Shown piece by piece: positions 17,681 to 26,497 of a stretch of DNA of 43,804 nucleotides. Numbering within the stretch: the stretch's first letter is position 1; every line of letters starts with the position of its first letter. The stretch is from Candidatus Bathyarchaeota archaeon (GTDB lineage: Archaea; Thermoproteota; Bathyarchaeia; TCS64), in NCBI GenBank assembly GCA_002726865.1, contig PBSW01000074.1, positions 1 to 43,804 of the forward strand, written 5' to 3'. The notes below the pieces were generated by a model that had not been told where the DNA came from, searched no databases, and saw only the letters and a program-made list of their open reading frames with translations. A program made the translations under genes and the position numbers.

Positions 17681-18610
17681 ATGGGTGGACCCGTGATTCT
17701 AGTTTGCGACCAGATACACGACGACGGGGTCAAGGTCCTCATGGAAGCCGGTTATATAGTCGATCTCAGGACCGCAATCACAGCCTCAAAGTTAATCGAG
17801 GTTGTTGGAGGCTTCGATGCCCTCGTAGTCAGGAGCCGGACTAAAGTAACTAGGTGTGTCCTAGAGGCGGGGAAGAGGCTTAAGGTCATAGGCAGGGCTG
17901 GAGTAGGCCTTGACAATATCGACTTGGTTGCTGCCAAGCGACTCGAAATCATTGTGGTTAACTCCCCGGAGGGTCCAAGCAACGCAGTAGCTGAGCTTGT
18001 GATGGGGCTGATGTTCAGTCTCGCTAGGAGAATTCCTGAAGCTGATGCCAGCATGAAGAAGGGGGAGTGGATCAAGGGAAGGCTTACCGGGATAGAGCTG
18101 AAAGGTAAGACCATCGGAATCATTGGATTCGGGCGTATAGGAAACCAGATCGCGAAAAAGGCGAGGGCCTTGGAACTAAGTGTACTGGTATACGACGTCT
18201 CCTTCGAGAAAGTTATGCAGTCCATTGATGAAGCTGGGGCGGAGGCCGTAACCTTAGATGAACTCCTCAGGTCATCAGACTTTATTACTGTACATGTCCC
18301 GTTACTCCCCCAGACCAAATACATGATCGGTGCCGATGAGATAAGCACGATGAAGGACGGCGTTTACCTAATCAATGCCGCCCGAGGAGGTGTCATCAAT
18401 GAGGAGGCTCTGAAAGAGGCGTTGCTGACTGGTAAGCTGGCGGGAGTCGCTCTTGATGTCTACGAAGAGGAGCCCCCCCGGGACCAATCCCTCATAGGGT
18501 TATCCAACGTGGTGAGTCTGCCCCATATTGGGGCGGCAACGGTCGAGGCTCAAAGAACAAACAGCATCATCGTAGCAGAGAAGCTGATCAAGATACTCGG
18601 CCAAGATTAG
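17681..18610 (+). CDS. serA: D-3-phosphoglycerate dehydrogenase, short form
   Basis: A 309-aa D-isomer-specific 2-hydroxyacid dehydrogenase. It has the NAD-binding GKTIGIIGFGRIGNQIA near residue 143, an INAARGGVINEEAL segment with the catalytic Arg near 233, DVYEEEPP with the catalytic Glu near 263, and LPHIGAAT with the catalytic His near 286. GRAGVGLDNID near 76 supports the SerA call rather than glyoxylate reductase. It oxidises 3-phosphoglycerate, the first step of serine synthesis. It lacks the C-terminal ACT regulatory domain of the long form, so feedback by serine through that domain is not expected. The ATG at 17681 is preceded by GGAGGT about 14 nt upstream, which decides the start. 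Confidence 0.85.
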   Translation: MGGPVILVCDQIHDDGVKVLMEAGYIVDLRTAITASKLIEVVGGFDALVVRSRTKVTRCVLEAGKRLKVIGRAGVGLDNIDLVAAKRLEIIVVNSPEGPSNAVAELVMGLMFSLARRIPEADASMKKGEWIKGRLTGIELKGKTIGIIGFGRIGNQIAKKARALELSVLVYDVSFEKVMQSIDEAGAEAVTLDELLRSSDFITVHVPLLPQTKYMIGADEISTMKDGVYLINAARGGVINEEALKEALLTGKLAGVALDVYEEEPPRDQSLIGLSNVVSLPHIGAATVEAQRTNSIIVAEKLIKILGQD

Positions 18611-18661
18611 AAGCCCCCTGGCTCTTTATGGGTGATGTGATAATGAGAATATTTTCTTGGA

Positions 18662-19120
18662 TTAATTCCGGTTCCCGTTGATCCAACCAACGTTCTTATC
18701 CGATATTATCGACGGGCTGTTTGGATCGACAAGAATTACCTCAAACCACTTAGAGATCCCGTCCTCCCAAACCCAGTACGAGTTAAGGACCTCGAGGTTG
18801 GGATACTTCCTGGCTACCCTTTCCTCACCTATCAGTTTAATGCTCTTCGCCGGGGTGTATTTTTTGACGCCCATTCGCTTCGGACGCCTCCCCATCTTGG
18901 GTCTTGGTTTACGCCGTCCACCTCTACGTACCCTTACTCGGACCATGACAAAACCCTTTTTTGCTTTGTATCCGAGGCGCCTGGCCCGGTCTATCCTTGT
19001 TGGCTTGTCGATCCTCACTATGACCGGTTGACGGCGCCAGATGATAACTCGTTGCCGCATCAGGTCTTTAATATAGCTCTGGCTAGGCTTTTTCCATGCC
19101 TTCTGGAGGTGGCTGTACAT
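18662..19120 (-). CDS. rpl15e: 50S ribosomal protein eL15, short C-terminus
   Basis: A 152-aa protein starting [17 protein letters not shown]. It has [60 protein letters not shown] and [13 protein letters not shown], all eL15 hallmarks. The family is usually about 190 aa and continues after the W-I segment with a basic HRGRxFRGLTSAG-type tail. Here it ends at VGWINGNRN, so about 35 residues are missing, and the downstream DNA in other frames shows no lost tail. The ATG at 19120 is preferred over the GTG at 19135, matching the family start. A TATA box lies about 50 nt upstream. Convergent with serA. Confidence 0.92.
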   Translation of the reverse strand: MYSHLQKAWKKPSQSYIKDLMRQRVIIWRRQPVIVRIDKPTRIDRARRLGYKAKKGFVMVRVRVRRGGRRKPRPKMGRRPKRMGVKKYTPAKSIKLIGEERVARKYPNLEVLNSYWVWEDGISKWFEVILVDPNSPSIISDKNVGWINGNRN

Positions 19121-19166
19121 TCTGATTATCCTCACTGAGCGAAACTACTGAACAGAACAGGCTTCG

Positions 19167-19177
19167 TTAATATAAAC
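19167..19177 (-). promoter_or_regulatory. TATA box of the eL15 gene
   Basis: On the minus strand GTTTATATTAA, about 50 nt before the ATG at 19120, predicting a transcript start near 19143 and a leader of about 23 nt. Confidence 0.65.
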
Positions 19178-19250
19178 GTTGATGGCTTTCTCCTATCCTA
19201 ACGGTTTTCCTGTGAACTAAATAGTTAGAAAAATGGATAGGCGTTGGGTG

Positions 19251-21257
19251 CTACCCTAGAAGCGCGTATACAACAATAAGGGGAGCGAATAGGGACGCGA
19301 TCTGGCTCATTACCGTGACGAGTGTGTTTAGCGATGGCCCAGCGGTATCCTTGAAGGGGTCGCCCACGGTATCTCCAATAACTGCCGCCTTATGGGCGTC
19401 TGAGCCTTTTCCCCCAAAGTTACCAGACTCAACGTATTTCTTAGCGTTGTCCCAGAGGCCTCCCGCGTTGGCCATAAGGATGGCCAGGAAGAATCCGCTG
19501 AAAATGGCGCCGCTGAGGTATCCTCCGAGGGCGTGGATCCCTCCGACGAAGCCGAGGACCAACGTGCTGACTATGCTGAAGACTATGAGGGGCAGGAGCT
19601 CTTGGAGGGCTCCCACTGTGGCGATGTTAATGCAGGAATTATAGTCGGGCTTCCCGGTGCCCTCTATGAGCCCCGGGATCTCCCTGAACTGGCGACGGAT
19701 CTCCTCGATCATCCTGAAGGCGTTCTTGGAGACACCTAGGATGATCATTGCGGAGAATATGACTGGAATCGACATCCCGATGAATATTCCCATCATCACT
19801 AGAGGATTCATTAGATTGAAGACTATGGGCTCTCCCGTTATGCTCATCACGATTTCCTGGAATGAAGCAAGTAGAGCTAGTGCCGTGAGTCCTGCGGCCC
19901 CTATCGCGAAGCCCTTTGTGATTGCCTTGGTTGTGTTCCCCGCGGCGTCGATCTCATCCGTTATGTCTACGATGTCGTCCCCAAGCTCAGCCATCTCGGC
20001 GATACCCTTGGCGTTATCCCCTATGGGTCCATAGGCGTCTCCGGCGATGATGATCCCCGCTATGGAGAGCATCCCGACTGCGGCGATTCCGATCCCGTAG
20101 ACCCCGTAGAGGGAGAAGGAGATGGCGGCCCCGATGCCTATCCCCAGGAGGGCGGGGAAACAGCTGATGAGACCATAGGAGAAGCCTGTGAGTATGCTGA
20201 TGGCGGCCCCCGTCTGGGATGCCTCGGCCGTTTTGATGGCTGGGGACCTGTTGATTGAGGTATAATAGTCGGAAGTCATGCCGATAACTATGCCCGCTAG
20301 GAGGCCAGCAATATTGGCGTACCATATCTTGATGTCATATCCTAGGTACATAGTGACCGCATAGGTGAGGACTCCGAATACGAGTGTCGTGGTGTATGTT
20401 CCCATGTTTAGGGACTTCCCGGGGTCTGCTCCCTCCTTCCCGACCCTGACCAGTAATATTCCGATGATTGACGCGATGATCCCGAGTCCTGCGAAGACGA
20501 GGGGCAATGTCACGAGATACGGAATCTGAGATGAAGCTCCCAGGATCATTGCGGCCATAATCGCCGCAATGTATGAGTCGAACAGGTCGGCGCCGGAACC
20601 TGCGCAGTCCCCGACGTTATCTCCCACGTTGTCCGCGATGACAGCAGGGTTCCTCGGGTCGTCCTCTGGGATACCGAGCTCAATCTTGCCCACGAGGTCG
20701 GCGGCGATGTCCGCTGTCTTAGTGAAAATGCCTCCCCCTGCTTTCATGAAAAGAGTGAGAGTGCTTGCCCCTATGCTCATCCCGAGGAGGATATCAGGAT
20801 CTCCCGTGATCCAGTAGACGATGCTGATACCCGCGAGAGCAAGCCCGACCACCATGAGGCCCATGACCGCCCCGCCTCTGAATGCGATGGGGAATGCCGC
20901 TGAGAGACCCCCCTTCCGGGCTGCGTTGGCTGTCCTGACGTTAGCCTTCACCGCTATCTCCAATCCGATCACTCCAGCCAAGGCTGACAAGACCGTACCG
21001 AAGACGTATGTGATGCCGATCTTTACGCCTAGGAACGCTGAGAGCGCGACGGTCATGACTGCCACGAATATCCCAAGGTACTTATACTCCGTCTTGATGA
21101 ATGCCCGCGATCCCTCCTGGATCCAACCAGCGATCTCTTTCATTCTGTCCGTCCCAGCGTCCTTGTTGTTGACGTACTGGAAAAGAAAGAGTCCAAGCCC
21201 GATTGAGAACACTGATGCGACGGGCGCGATTAACCATGGATCAAACGAAACCAACAT
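19251..21257 (-). CDS. hppA: Membrane-bound proton-pumping pyrophosphatase, K+-independent type
   Basis: A 668-aa integral membrane protein with about 16 spans. Pyrophosphate-binding motifs are ADLVGKIELGIPEDDPRNPA and DNVGDNVGDCAGSGADLF near residues 185-230, and GDTVGDPFKDTAGPSLN near 628. In the GNTTKAITKGFAIG segment near residue 440, the position that separates the two subfamilies is Lys (GNTTKA). Family knowledge ties Lys here to potassium-independent enzymes and Ala to potassium-dependent ones; sodium-pumping forms are potassium-dependent, so this one should pump H+. It couples PPi hydrolysis to ion export across the cytoplasmic membrane. The ATG at 21257 precedes the first hydrophobic span. 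It has its own TATA box. Confidence 0.96.
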   Translation of the reverse strand: MLVSFDPWLIAPVASVFSIGLGLFLFQYVNNKDAGTDRMKEIAGWIQEGSRAFIKTEYKYLGIFVAVMTVALSAFLGVKIGITYVFGTVLSALAGVIGLEIAVKANVRTANAARKGGLSAAFPIAFRGGAVMGLMVVGLALAGISIVYWITGDPDILLGMSIGASTLTLFMKAGGGIFTKTADIAADLVGKIELGIPEDDPRNPAVIADNVGDNVGDCAGSGADLFDSYIAAIMAAMILGASSQIPYLVTLPLVFAGLGIIASIIGILLVRVGKEGADPGKSLNMGTYTTTLVFGVLTYAVTMYLGYDIKIWYANIAGLLAGIVIGMTSDYYTSINRSPAIKTAEASQTGAAISILTGFSYGLISCFPALLGIGIGAAISFSLYGVYGIGIAAVGMLSIAGIIIAGDAYGPIGDNAKGIAEMAELGDDIVDITDEIDAAGNTTKAITKGFAIGAAGLTALALLASFQEIVMSITGEPIVFNLMNPLVMMGIFIGMSIPVIFSAMIILGVSKNAFRMIEEIRRQFREIPGLIEGTGKPDYNSCINIATVGALQELLPLIVFSIVSTLVLGFVGGIHALGGYLSGAIFSGFFLAILMANAGGLWDNAKKYVESGNFGGKGSDAHKAAVIGDTVGDPFKDTAGPSLNTLVTVMSQIASLFAPLIVVYALLG

Positions 21258-21305
21258 AAACCCTTCTAATTCTCAGATATGAAACTACCCGATCTCATTT
21301 ACGAG

Positions 21306-21317
21306 ATAATATAAAAG
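21306..21317 (-). promoter_or_regulatory. TATA box of the H+-pyrophosphatase gene
   Basis: On the minus strand CTTTTATATTAT, about 50 nt before the ATG at 21257; start expected near 21285. It lies in the 82-nt gap after the Ca2+-ATPase stop, so hppA is not dependent on read-through. Confidence 0.65.
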
Positions 21318-21339
21318 TATAGGGGAAAGACAGCGCCTT

Positions 21340-24153
21340 TCAAACTTTCCTGTGAGAGACGTATCTACGCCTCGGTATCAGTTTGCCCGGTATTATCAGG
21401 AACGCTGTGAGGGATCCTATGACGCAGACGAAGAGCTGGAAACCCGTCAGAGGAACGACTTTGAAGATCGGGTTGAGAGCAGGAATATACAGGATCGCCA
21501 TCTGCATCGCCAGGGAGACCACTATAGCGAGGAATAGCATTTTGTTCTCCGTCCACCCCTTCCATCCTAGGCTGAAGATGTGGTGAGTCTCTGACCGGCA
21601 CTGGTAGGAAAGGAGGAACTCGAAGAAGACGATGCTGGTGAACGCTATAGTCCTGGCAGTTGTGGCTGCGAGCTCGTAATCGCCGGTCGCTATCCACGTT
21701 GTGCTGAACGCCCACATAAACGGAATAAAGTCAGAGATGAAATCCACGAGCGCCGCGAAAATGATAAACCGCCAGAACCTCGTGAGCATCCCCTCATTCG
21801 GGTCCCGAGGCGGATACTTCATCAGGTCGGGATCAGGTGGATCAATGCTCAACGCAATGGCGGGTAGGCCGTCGGTTACAAGATTGACCCAGAGTACATG
21901 AATCGGTAGGAACGGCAGAGGCAGGCCTAGGAGGGTCACAATCGTGATCTCGATGAACTCGTCGAAGTTGGCGGCAAGCATCAGACGGATGTACTTTGTG
22001 ACGTTGTCATAGATGTGTCGCCCTCCTTGGATGGCCTTCACGATGGTGGCGAAGTTGTCATCCTCGAGGATCATGTCAGATGCTTCTTTGGTGACGTCTG
22101 TTCCCTTGATCCCCATTGCGATCCCAATGTCCGCCGCCTTCAATGCTGGGGCGTCATTGACGCCGTCTCCCGTCATGGCCACGATATGACCGTTCCTTTT
22201 CAGGGACAATGCGATGCGCATCTTGTGCTCGGGAGAGACCCTAGCGAAGACGTTGACATCCTCGATGATCTCGTCGAGCCTGTCGTTGTCGATGTCCTCC
22301 AGCTCCTCTCCGGTCATCACGGAGCCGGGGCCCTCCTCTTTCAACATTCCAATCTCTTTCGCAATAGCGACGGCGGTAAGCCTGTGGTCCCCCGTCACCA
22401 TCACAGTTTTTATCCCTGCTTGATGGGTGACTTTGATGGCCTCAGGAACTTCCTCTCTTGCAGGATCGATCATCCCGACGAGGCCGACTATTGTAAGACC
22501 TGACTCGATCTCCTCAATCTCATACTCTTCAGCTACGGAGACCTCCTTGTAGGACATAGCCAGCACCCTCAAAGCGTCGCTCGCCAATCCCTGCATGGTG
22601 AACAGAACTTGTTCCCTATCCTGCTCGTTGATAGGCCGGACGGTTCCCTTGTCTATTATTGATGTACATTTCTCGAGAATGATCTCAGGAGCGCCTTTCA
22701 CATAGGCGACCCTGCCCCCTTCTGGCCCATCGTGTATCGTAGTCATCATCTTCCGAGTGGAATCGAAGGGGAACTCTGCCACTCTGGGGTAGGTTTCCTT
22801 TGTCTTATCGCCAAGACCCGCCTTCACGCCCAGCACGGTTAAAGCGCCCTCTGTGGGATCTCCGAAGACCACCCAGTTTCCCTCGTTCTGCTGGAGATGG
22901 GAGTCGTTGTTCAAGAACCCGATTCTCATCAGGAGCTCTCGGTCGGAGTCACCGAAGGGGTCGACGGGCTCGCTGTACATTGTGAACTCGCCAGTTGGTT
23001 CGTACCCGGATCCCGAAATGTCGATGATATTGTCACCATAGGAAAGCTGCTTTACCGTCATCTCGTTCTTCGTTAGGGTGCCAGTTTTATCGGAACAGAT
23101 TACAGTAGTGCTCCCCAAGGTCTCCACTGAGGCAAGTTTCCTGACGATGGATTTCTGCCTCGCCATTCTCGAGACTCCCAGTGCCAATGTGATCGTGAGT
23201 ACCGCAGGGAGACCCTCGGGGATGGCGGAGACCGCGAGGCTTACCGCCATCATGAACATTTTCTCCAGCTCGTGCTGGTGGACGAAAACGCCGATGAGGA
23301 AGACCCAGATGGTCAGGATCACGGAGATCGCGCCTAGCTGACGTCCCATTTTCTCCATCTTCTGCTTCAATGGTGGCTCCTCGACCACCACCGACTGAAC
23401 CATCCCCGCAATCTTACCAAACTCTGTCATCATTCCCGTCTCGGTGACCACCGCGATTGCCCTCCCCCCAGTGATGACTGTGCCTGTGAAGACTGTGTTT
23501 TTCCTGTCACCGATGCTGGCTTCGGTGCTCAGAACCCTTAGGTTCTTCGTAACCGGTGTCGACTCTCCTGTCAATGCAGCTTCGTCCACCTGGAGGTTGG
23601 CTGCTTCAATCAGTCTCGAGTCCGCAGGGACCCTGCTACCCGCTTCAAGGATTATAATGTCTCCTGGGACCAGATTCTTAGAGTCGATCGAGGCCTCCTT
23701 CCTGTCTCTCAAGACGAGGACTTTTGGGGATATCATCCTCTTGAGAGCCTCGACGGCCTTCTCTGCGCGGTACTCCTGGACAAATCCAAGGATCGCGTTC
23801 ATGATCACGATGATGAGGATGACGTACGTGTCTGTGAACGCCTCTCCTTCCTTAAATGAGATGTATGCTGAGACCAGCGCGGAGATAATGAGGATGATCA
23901 CGAGGACGCTCTTGAACTGCCCCATGAGGAGCTTGAGGGCTGTCGTCTTCTTCTCTTCTTTAAGCTCGTTCGGCCCGAATATCCCAAGCCTTCTCGATGC
24001 CTCTTCCTCGTTTAGGCCGCTTCTAGAAGACCCAAGATGTTCAATGACTGAGTCAATATCTTCAGAATGCCAATCCAACTTTTCCAAACGTTTCACCAAA
24101 GTACCAAAGGCTTGCCTAGGGCTGCTATTGCCTCCAGATGAACTCGCTGTCAA
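21340..24153 (-). CDS. P-type ATPase, type II (Ca2+-transporting, SERCA/PMCA-like)
   Basis: A 937-aa cation pump. Actuator motif TGES near residue 195, M4 with AIPEGLPAVL near 315, the phosphorylation site CSDKTGTLTKNEMT near 355, nucleotide-binding KGAPE near 495, TGDHRLTAVAIA near 586, hinge MTGDGVNDAPALKAADIG near 660, and M6 with LWVNLVTDGLPAIALS near 755. PEGL in M4 and NLVTDGLPA in M6 point to a calcium pump of type II rather than a heavy-metal pump. The frame opens at TTG 24153, but the conserved N-terminal domain (KLDWHSEDIDSVIEHL) begins 30 residues later. A TATA-like TTTAAATT lies only a few bases before that TTG, so an internal TTG or GTG start near 24100 is possible. Confidence 0.93.
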   Translation of the reverse strand: MTASSSGGNSSPRQAFGTLVKRLEKLDWHSEDIDSVIEHLGSSRSGLNEEEASRRLGIFGPNELKEEKKTTALKLLMGQFKSVLVIILIISALVSAYISFKEGEAFTDTYVILIIVIMNAILGFVQEYRAEKAVEALKRMISPKVLVLRDRKEASIDSKNLVPGDIIILEAGSRVPADSRLIEAANLQVDEAALTGESTPVTKNLRVLSTEASIGDRKNTVFTGTVITGGRAIAVVTETGMMTEFGKIAGMVQSVVVEEPPLKQKMEKMGRQLGAISVILTIWVFLIGVFVHQHELEKMFMMAVSLAVSAIPEGLPAVLTITLALGVSRMARQKSIVRKLASVETLGSTTVICSDKTGTLTKNEMTVKQLSYGDNIIDISGSGYEPTGEFTMYSEPVDPFGDSDRELLMRIGFLNNDSHLQQNEGNWVVFGDPTEGALTVLGVKAGLGDKTKETYPRVAEFPFDSTRKMMTTIHDGPEGGRVAYVKGAPEIILEKCTSIIDKGTVRPINEQDREQVLFTMQGLASDALRVLAMSYKEVSVAEEYEIEEIESGLTIVGLVGMIDPAREEVPEAIKVTHQAGIKTVMVTGDHRLTAVAIAKEIGMLKEEGPGSVMTGEELEDIDNDRLDEIIEDVNVFARVSPEHKMRIALSLKRNGHIVAMTGDGVNDAPALKAADIGIAMGIKGTDVTKEASDMILEDDNFATIVKAIQGGRHIYDNVTKYIRLMLAANFDEFIEITIVTLLGLPLPFLPIHVLWVNLVTDGLPAIALSIDPPDPDLMKYPPRDPNEGMLTRFWRFIIFAALVDFISDFIPFMWAFSTTWIATGDYELAATTARTIAFTSIVFFEFLLSYQCRSETHHIFSLGWKGWTENKMLFLAIVVSLAMQMAILYIPALNPIFKVVPLTGFQLFVCVIGSLTAFLIIPGKLIPRRRYVSHRKV

Positions 24154-24290
24154 ATTTAAAGATTCTTTTGGTTGGAAATGTGTTAGCTAAGCTTGTTTTA
24201 AACCGAATACTTCTAGATCATACCTGAAGAGGAAGGATCGGGTAAACACCTCGCTGGTCCCTTCCGTCAAGAAAACTCAGAGATCGCCGG

Positions 24291-24407
24291 TTAATCGTTC
24301 TCTTTCAGGTGCTTCTCTCTAAGGCGACTCTGGAGACTACAGTAGGTGCTGAAATTAATGATGATATAGCAACCGAAGAGGATCGTGACGTTTAGTCCTA
24401 TAATCAT
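24291..24407 (-). CDS. Candidate 38-aa single-span membrane micropeptide upstream of the Ca2+-ATPase
   Basis: ATG at 24407 to TAA at 24291-24293: a hydrophobic stretch (MIIGLNVTILFGCYIII) of about 18 residues followed by a polar basic tail (SRLREKHLKEND). The length, single span and charged tail are those of small transmembrane regulators. A GGGGA motif about 10 nt before the ATG could be a ribosome-binding site, and AT-rich sequence further upstream could hold a promoter. It lies on the same strand, 137 nt ahead of the P-type ATPase TTG start. P-type ATPases in other organisms have such partners (KdpF, phospholamban, sarcolipin). Short ORFs arise by chance, so this is a candidate. Confidence 0.4.
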   Translation of the reverse strand: MIIGLNVTILFGCYIIINFSTYCSLQSRLREKHLKEND

Positions 24408-24484
24408 CAATTAATCCCCAACAATGGCTACCGTTTATTTTGTTTGATTATGTATGAATGATGGTAACGCGCTTGAATAGTTAG

Positions 24485-24934
24485 CTATCGAATACTTCCC
24501 TCAAGCTCGAGGAACGCCCTTTGACGGAGGAAGACCACTGACACACCCTCTTTCTTAAGTGTCTTTCTAAGTTCAGAGTCATTGGTTGCGACGTTGAATC
24601 CTTGCTCTATCGCAACCCTTACTAGCGATTGATCTACGGTCTCCCCGCCCCTTAAGGAGTCTTTGAATACCTCGCATTTATCCGCCATTTTTCTTGCAAA
24701 GCCGATCTCCTTTAGAAAACCCGGTTTAGCCCCCTGCCCCACTAGGTCAAGTTCTTCGAGGATCGGGAGTGTTACAAGGCACCTTGTATTTTCCCCCAGG
24801 ACACGTCTTAGTTCTTCGAAAATGTCCACGCCAAATTTTAGTGGTATAAACAGAAAGTTTGAGTCGAGGAGCACCGAGACTTGGTGCCTATCCAGGTCTA
24901 CCCCTTTAGTATGCCTACACCTATCAGCCGCCAT
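24485..24934 (-). CDS. PIN-domain protein (Fcf1/VapC-like, archaeal)
   Basis: A PIN-domain ribonuclease-like protein. SVLLDSNFLFIP carries the first metal-binding Asp, then TLPILEELD gives an acidic residue, ETVDQSLVRVA another, and NVATNDSELRKTLKK the ND pair. The family in archaea (COG1412-like) is related to Fcf1/Utp24 and is frequently next to aIF2 gamma, as here. It may act in rRNA processing; no VapB-like antitoxin gene is adjacent, which argues against a toxin-antitoxin pair. The ATG at 24934 overlaps the aIF2 gamma stop by 37 nt and gives 149 aa with an unusual N-terminal extension; GTG at 24874 gives 129 aa starting MLLDSNFL, closer to the family pattern. Confidence 0.78.
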   Translation of the reverse strand: MAADRCRHTKGVDLDRHQVSVLLDSNFLFIPLKFGVDIFEELRRVLGENTRCLVTLPILEELDLVGQGAKPGFLKEIGFARKMADKCEVFKDSLRGGETVDQSLVRVAIEQGFNVATNDSELRKTLKKEGVSVVFLRQRAFLELEGSIR

Positions 24935-26136
24935 CTGCTGCCTATCCTCCTGCTGAGGGCCACCCGATCCCCGGCTTCACCGCAGACAGGGATGGTCAGT
25001 GTCGCCTCTAGGTAGTCTTTGGCCACCTTAGTGACATTCCCCATTGTCTTCGCAGTCCCTAGATTTAAAAGGAGCTTCTCTCCCTTGGCGACCGAGACCA
25101 CTTTTCCCATCTCCCGGCTCCCAATAATGTTCTCGAATAACCGGATGTCGAGGCTTATCTCCCTAATAACGGGGGGAAGCGTCCCTGGCTTACCTATAAG
25201 GCTCCCCACGAGACCGTCGGACTTTGTGAGGGAGGGGTCGAGGAGTGTGCCTACTCCTACAAGTCCCCCTGGGATGGCCTGCTTCACCGTTGTGTTCCCT
25301 GAGTGAAGGCTCGTGATCTCTGTAAAAAGCTCCCTCATCTTGATCCTGTTCTTCTCTCGGACAGGGAGGCCTGGTCTGATCTCGACCTGTTCACCGGCCT
25401 CAAAGCACCCCTGGATTATGGACCCCCCCACTACGCCGCCCTTTAAATTATCGATGGAAGTACCGGGGACGTTGACATCGAAGCTCCTAACAATGTACAT
25501 CCTGGATGACTCAGTGGTGGTCCTCTCGGGGGTCTTTAGGTGCTCTTCCATAGCTTGGAGAAGGAGGTCCATGTTGACCTCATGCTGGGCGGAGACTGGG
25601 ATTATAGGGGCATTCTCAGCTATTGAGCCTTCTACGAACTTTTGGATATCGTTATAGTGCCGGATCGCGTCATCCCGAGTTACTATATCGATTTTATTTT
25701 GGACTATGATTATGTTTTTGAGGTCAACGATATCAATGGCTGCGAGGTGCTCTCTGGTCTGGGGCTGGGGGCAACGCTCATCGGCTGCGATGACCAATAT
25801 GGCTCCATCCATGACGGCTGCTCCGCTGAGCATCGTAGCCATGAGGATCTCATGGCCTGGGGCATCCACAAAACTGAAAGCCCTCTGGAACTCTGCTGTG
25901 TTTCCGCAGTGAGGGCACAATGGAGATGTACAGTAACCTTGAGGCTCGTTACAGCTTGGGCATTTGTAGACAGCTGCGTCGGCGTACCCAAGTTTGATTG
26001 TAATCCCCCTTCTCAGCTCCTCACTATGTCGGGAAGCCCATACACCGGTGAGTGCCTGGACCAGGGTGGTCTTACCATGATCGACATGGCCTATGGTGCC
26101 GATATTTATCTCCGGTTGGCTTTGAAGTCTATGAAT
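24898..26136 (-). CDS. eif2g: Translation initiation factor aIF2 gamma subunit, apparent ATT start
   Basis: A 412-aa GTPase. G1 is GHVDHGKTT at residues 16-24, switch 1 is ELRRGITIKLGYADA, a zinc knuckle has CPSC, a lone Cys and CPHC near 65-85, G3 is VDAPGHE near 97, and G4 NKID near 152; two beta-barrel domains follow. It carries initiator Met-tRNA to the small subunit. No ATG, GTG or TTG occurs in frame between the upstream stop (TAA near 26224) and TTG 25920, which lies past G1, so standard start rules miss the first 72 residues. ATT at 26136, about 7 nt after a GGGGAG motif, gives the family length of about 410 aa. It is cotranscribed with the PIN protein. Confidence 0.9.
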   Translation of the reverse strand: MHRLQSQPEINIGTIGHVDHGKTTLVQALTGVWASRHSEELRRGITIKLGYADAAVYKCPSCNEPQGYCTSPLCPHCGNTAEFQRAFSFVDAPGHEILMATMLSGAAVMDGAILVIAADERCPQPQTREHLAAIDIVDLKNIIIVQNKIDIVTRDDAIRHYNDIQKFVEGSIAENAPIIPVSAQHEVNMDLLLQAMEEHLKTPERTTTESSRMYIVRSFDVNVPGTSIDNLKGGVVGGSIIQGCFEAGEQVEIRPGLPVREKNRIKMRELFTEITSLHSGNTTVKQAIPGGLVGVGTLLDPSLTKSDGLVGSLIGKPGTLPPVIREISLDIRLFENIIGSREMGKVVSVAKGEKLLLNLGTAKTMGNVTKVAKDYLEATLTIPVCGEAGDRVALSRRIGSRWRLIGVGILKG

Positions 26137-26181
26137 CTTAATTCTCCCCTTTGAACAGTCAAAGTACTTGGGTGGGTTGTT

Positions 26182-26193
26182 CCTATAAACGTT
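26182..26193 (-). promoter_or_regulatory. TATA box of the aIF2 gamma gene, with Shine-Dalgarno downstream
   Basis: On the minus strand AACGTTTATAGG, about 50 nt before the proposed ATT start. The predicted transcript start near 26162 leaves a leader of about 26 nt that contains GGGGAG at 26144-26149. This placement rules out starts further upstream and supports a start just after GGGGAG. Confidence 0.55.
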
Positions 26194-26200
26194 TATGAAT

Positions 26201-26497
26201 TGCTCCTTGAGACTGTTCGGAGCCCCTTAAAACAGCGCGTCCTCCACCTTCAATAGCTCCAAAAGTGTCTTAAAGAGTTATCAAGAACAAAGCTAGAATC
26301 TTCGCTCCCGACAAGAACGAGTCCCCAAAGAAATGAGAACCTCTCATAGAGGCGATCCGGAGTAACGGGAACTGCGCGTTGTAGCGCGCGAATATTGAAG
26401 AAGTTTTTTCTTTTAAATCCAATCAAGAACAACGCGTACGACAGAGAAGAGGAGGCACGGAACACCATGGATAAATTCATCAACGCGAAAAATGATC
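26201..26497. other. Intergenic region between RPE-like gene and aIF2 gamma
   Basis: No convincing gene; a minus-strand ORF across it lies mostly inside the RPE-like gene and has no family look. Near 26374-26390 is an imperfect GCGCGTTGTAGCGCGC hairpin with alternating GC arms. Confidence 0.4.

Noticed and set aside
20014..20325. Arg/His-rich ORFs on both strands of the PPase and ATPase genes
   Set aside because: Shadow frames of strongly conserved membrane proteins.
24485..24934. PIN protein as the toxin of a VapBC pair
   Set aside because: No small antitoxin-like ORF is adjacent, and the gene overlaps aIF2 gamma as in the housekeeping Fcf1-like arrangement.
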